Source of the DNA: Dehalococcoidia bacterium
GTDB taxonomy: Bacteria > Chloroflexota > Dehalococcoidia > E44-bin15
Reading direction: 5' to 3'
Length of the DNA stretch: 6,785 nucleotides
Assembly (NCBI GenBank): GCA_004377275.1
Contig: SOIC01000028.1
Span: 1-6,785, forward strand
The notes below the pieces were generated by a model. The model saw only the letters and a program-made list of their open reading frames with translations. It made no database searches and had not been told where the DNA came from. A program made the translations under genes and the position numbers. Every line of letters begins with the position of its first letter. Position 1 is the stretch's first letter. This document shows, piece after piece, positions 5,487-6,785 of this stretch.

Positions 5487-6553
5487 GCATATTTATAAGC
5501 ATACTCATCTTCCTAGCCATTCTTATCGCGGCCATCGTTGTCCACGAGCTTGGTCACTTTATTACCGCCAAACGCTCCAAAGTAAAGGTTGAGGAGCTGG
5601 GTTTAGGGTTTCCGCCTCGCCTCCTCAGTTTCAAGAGGGGGGAAACGATTTACTCATTGAACCTCATCCCTCTCGGCGGCTTTTGCCGGATGGCGGGGGA
5701 GGAGGACCCCGACGTGCCAGGGAGCCTGGCGGGGAAGAGCATTAAAACGAGGCTCCTCGTCCTCAGTGCCGGGTCGCTCTTTATGCTCCTGTTTCCCCTC
5801 CTCCTTCTCCCCATAGCCTACATGATACCGATGGCGCGCCCGGTGGAGGACGGGGGGGTTCAGGTCGAAAGTGTTGCCGATAGCTCGCCAGCCGAATTAG
5901 CCGGCATTGAAACAGGCGACATTCTCCTGAGCATTGACGGGCAAGAGGTCAAGACCTTGGAAGAGGTGCAACAAGCGATAGAGTACAAGCTTGGCGAGGA
6001 GGTCACTCTTCTCCTAAGGAGGGATGCCACCGAGTTCGAGACGACCCTGACCCCACGAACGGAAGAGGAAACGCCCGAGGGGGAAGGGCCGATTGGCATC
6101 GGGATGGGCCCTCTCAGGGAAACCAGCGCTTATCCACCCTGGGAAGCCATCCCCAAGGGGCTTGGCGAGTACGGGCGGTTGTGGGTGGCGGCGAAAGATG
6201 CCCTCGCCAGCCTCATTGCAGGGGAAGTGCCGCTGAAGGACGCGGTCGCTGGCCCCATTGGCATCGCCCAGATGACCGGCGAGGTCGCCGCGCTGGGAGC
6301 TGAGCCCCTGATACGGCTTGCCGCACTCATCAGCGTGAGCCTGGCAATAGTCAACCTGCTCCCCATCCCCGGCCTTGATGGGGGAAGGATCGTTTTTGTC
6401 GCCATCGAGGGCATCCGGCGGGGAAAAAGAATATCGGCAAAAAAGGAGGGCCTGATCCACCTCATCGGCTTCGCCCTATTACTTATGCTGATCGTGCTGG
6501 TAAGCTATAATGACGTGATGCGCCTCATAAGGGGGGAAGGTTTTATCCAATGA
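5483..6553 (+). CDS. rseP: RIP metalloprotease of the M50 (site-2 protease) family with one PDZ domain
   Basis: This is a membrane zinc protease that cleaves substrates within the bilayer, typically anti-sigma factors or signal peptide remnants. HELGH (21-25) in the first membrane segment (about 4-20) supplies two zinc ligands and the catalytic Glu22. The second motif, NLLPIPGLDGGR (291-302), supplies Asp299 in the third segment. Further hydrophobic segments lie at 92-116 and 324-341. A single PDZ domain spans about 124-190 (VADSSPAELAGIETGDILLSIDG, split here as VADSSPAELAG and IETGDILLSIDG). LNLIPLGGFCRMAGEE (59-74) is the conserved membrane-proximal loop. Length is 356 residues. The ATG overlaps the dxr stop by four bases, with GAGG at 5471-5474. 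No anti-sigma factor is encoded nearby, so the substrate is unknown. The symbol rseP is used in the family sense only. Confidence 0.93.
   Translation: MSIFISILIFLAILIAAIVVHELGHFITAKRSKVKVEELGLGFPPRLLSFKRGETIYSLNLIPLGGFCRMAGEEDPDVPGSLAGKSIKTRLLVLSAGSLFMLLFPLLLLPIAYMIPMARPVEDGGVQVESVADSSPAELAGIETGDILLSIDGQEVKTLEEVQQAIEYKLGEEVTLLLRRDATEFETTLTPRTEEETPEGEGPIGIGMGPLRETSAYPPWEAIPKGLGEYGRLWVAAKDALASLIAGEVPLKDAVAGPIGIAQMTGEVAALGAEPLIRLAALISVSLAIVNLLPIPGLDGGRIVFVAIEGIRRGKRISAKKEGLIHLIGFALLLMLIVLVSYNDVMRLIRGEGFIQ
6506..6511 (+). promoter_or_regulatory. possible internal -10 element ahead of ispG
   Basis: A perfect TATAAT lies within the last codons of the protease gene (it spans the Tyr342-Asn343 codons). 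A weak -35 candidate, TTATGC at 6483-6488, sits 17 bp upstream. If used, transcription would start near 6518, leaving about 32 nt before the ispG ATG at 6550. The match may simply be coding sequence by chance. Confidence 0.25.
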
Positions 6554-6785
6554 TGCGGCGCCGCATGTCCCGACCCATTAGCATAGGCGATGTCACCGTG
6601 GGAGGCGGGTCGACGGTCGTGGTCCAGTCGATGGCCAAGACCGACACCCGTAACGCCCGGGCGACCATAGACCAGATTCGCCAGCTGGAGGAATGCGGCT
6701 GCCAGCTGGTGCGCGTAGCTGTCCCCGACGGCGAGGCTGCCGCAGCCATCCCCGCAATAAAGCACGGGATCGCCATCCCCCTCAT
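6550..6785 (+). CDS. ispG: 4-hydroxy-3-methylbut-2-enyl diphosphate synthase (IspG/GcpE), N-terminal part, cut by the window edge
   Basis: IspG is the [4Fe-4S] enzyme that reduces MEcPP to HMBPP, the penultimate step of the MEP pathway. Only 78 codons are present. They show the family N-terminus: SRPISIGDVTVGGGSTVVVQ, then SMAKTDTRNARATIDQI, and QLVRVAVPDGEAAAAIP, all typical of the TIM-barrel domain; the cluster-binding cysteines lie far downstream of the edge. Three in-frame ATGs are possible starts: 6550, 6553 and 6565. The first is preferred because it makes an ATGA overlap with the protease stop, like the junction before it, and has a strong SD (GGGGGGAAGG, 6531-6540, 9-base spacing). 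It lies in the same operon as dxr, which acts earlier in the same pathway. Confidence 0.94.
   Translation, partial: MMRRRMSRPISIGDVTVGGGSTVVVQSMAKTDTRNARATIDQIRQLEECGCQLVRVAVPDGEAAAAIPAIKHGIAIPL

Noticed and set aside
6014..6460. Antisense frames of 148 and 111 codons opposite the M50 protease gene.
   Set aside because: Neither shows a recognisable motif or SD, and both fall within a gene with intact catalytic motifs.
1..6785. A novel defence system, mobile element, CRISPR array, terminator or other undescribed system.
   Set aside because: Every + strand base from 156 to the end is occupied by recognisable core genes or gaps of at most 36 nt. There are no direct repeats apart from the S2 tail, no transposase or phage motifs, and no GC-rich hairpin followed by a T run.

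Overview
The window is a run of core housekeeping genes, all on the + strand, in the order rpsB, tsf, pyrH, frr, uppS, cdsA, dxr, rseP (M50 protease) and ispG, which runs off the right edge. On the left edge, on the - strand, is the 5' part of a tRNA-Ser(GCU) gene. Together, this gene order, a very short EF-Ts (165 aa), moderately high G+C and strong SD sites at most starts suggest a bacterium of the Chloroflexota, most likely Dehalococcoidia or a relative. That assignment rests on remembered synteny and protein lengths, not on a search.

Layout. Positions 1-55 hold the partial tRNA-Ser. Positions 56-155 hold two back-to-back sigma70-type promoters, each with a 17-bp spacer and an extended TGC -10 element. 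Their -35 boxes are only 5 bp apart: one drives the tRNA leftward and the other drives the operon rightward. From 156 on, the genes are packed tightly. The junctions are, in order: 4-nt overlap, 3-nt gap, 9-nt gap, 36-nt gap, 14-nt gap, 16-nt overlap, 4-nt overlap and 4-nt overlap. This looks like one transcription unit with extensive translational coupling. No intergenic stretch reaches 300 bases, and I see no intrinsic terminator, mobile element, CRISPR array or rRNA.

Functionally the operon joins translation (S2, EF-Ts, ribosome recycling factor) to UMP phosphorylation, which feeds UDP and CTP pools. It then turns to envelope and lipid genes: undecaprenyl diphosphate synthase, CDP-diacylglycerol synthase (a CTP consumer), two MEP-pathway enzymes (Dxr and IspG) that supply the isoprenoid substrate of UppS, and a site-2-type intramembrane protease.

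I do not see an undescribed biological system here. The points worth a second look are local: a six-residue acidic repeat tail on ribosomal protein S2 encoded by an 18-bp tandem repeat, the face-to-face promoter pair with a nearly leaderless tRNA, the minimal EF-Ts, non-canonical residues in Dxr and in the M50 protease, the unusual cdsA/dxr overlap, and a possible internal promoter ahead of ispG.
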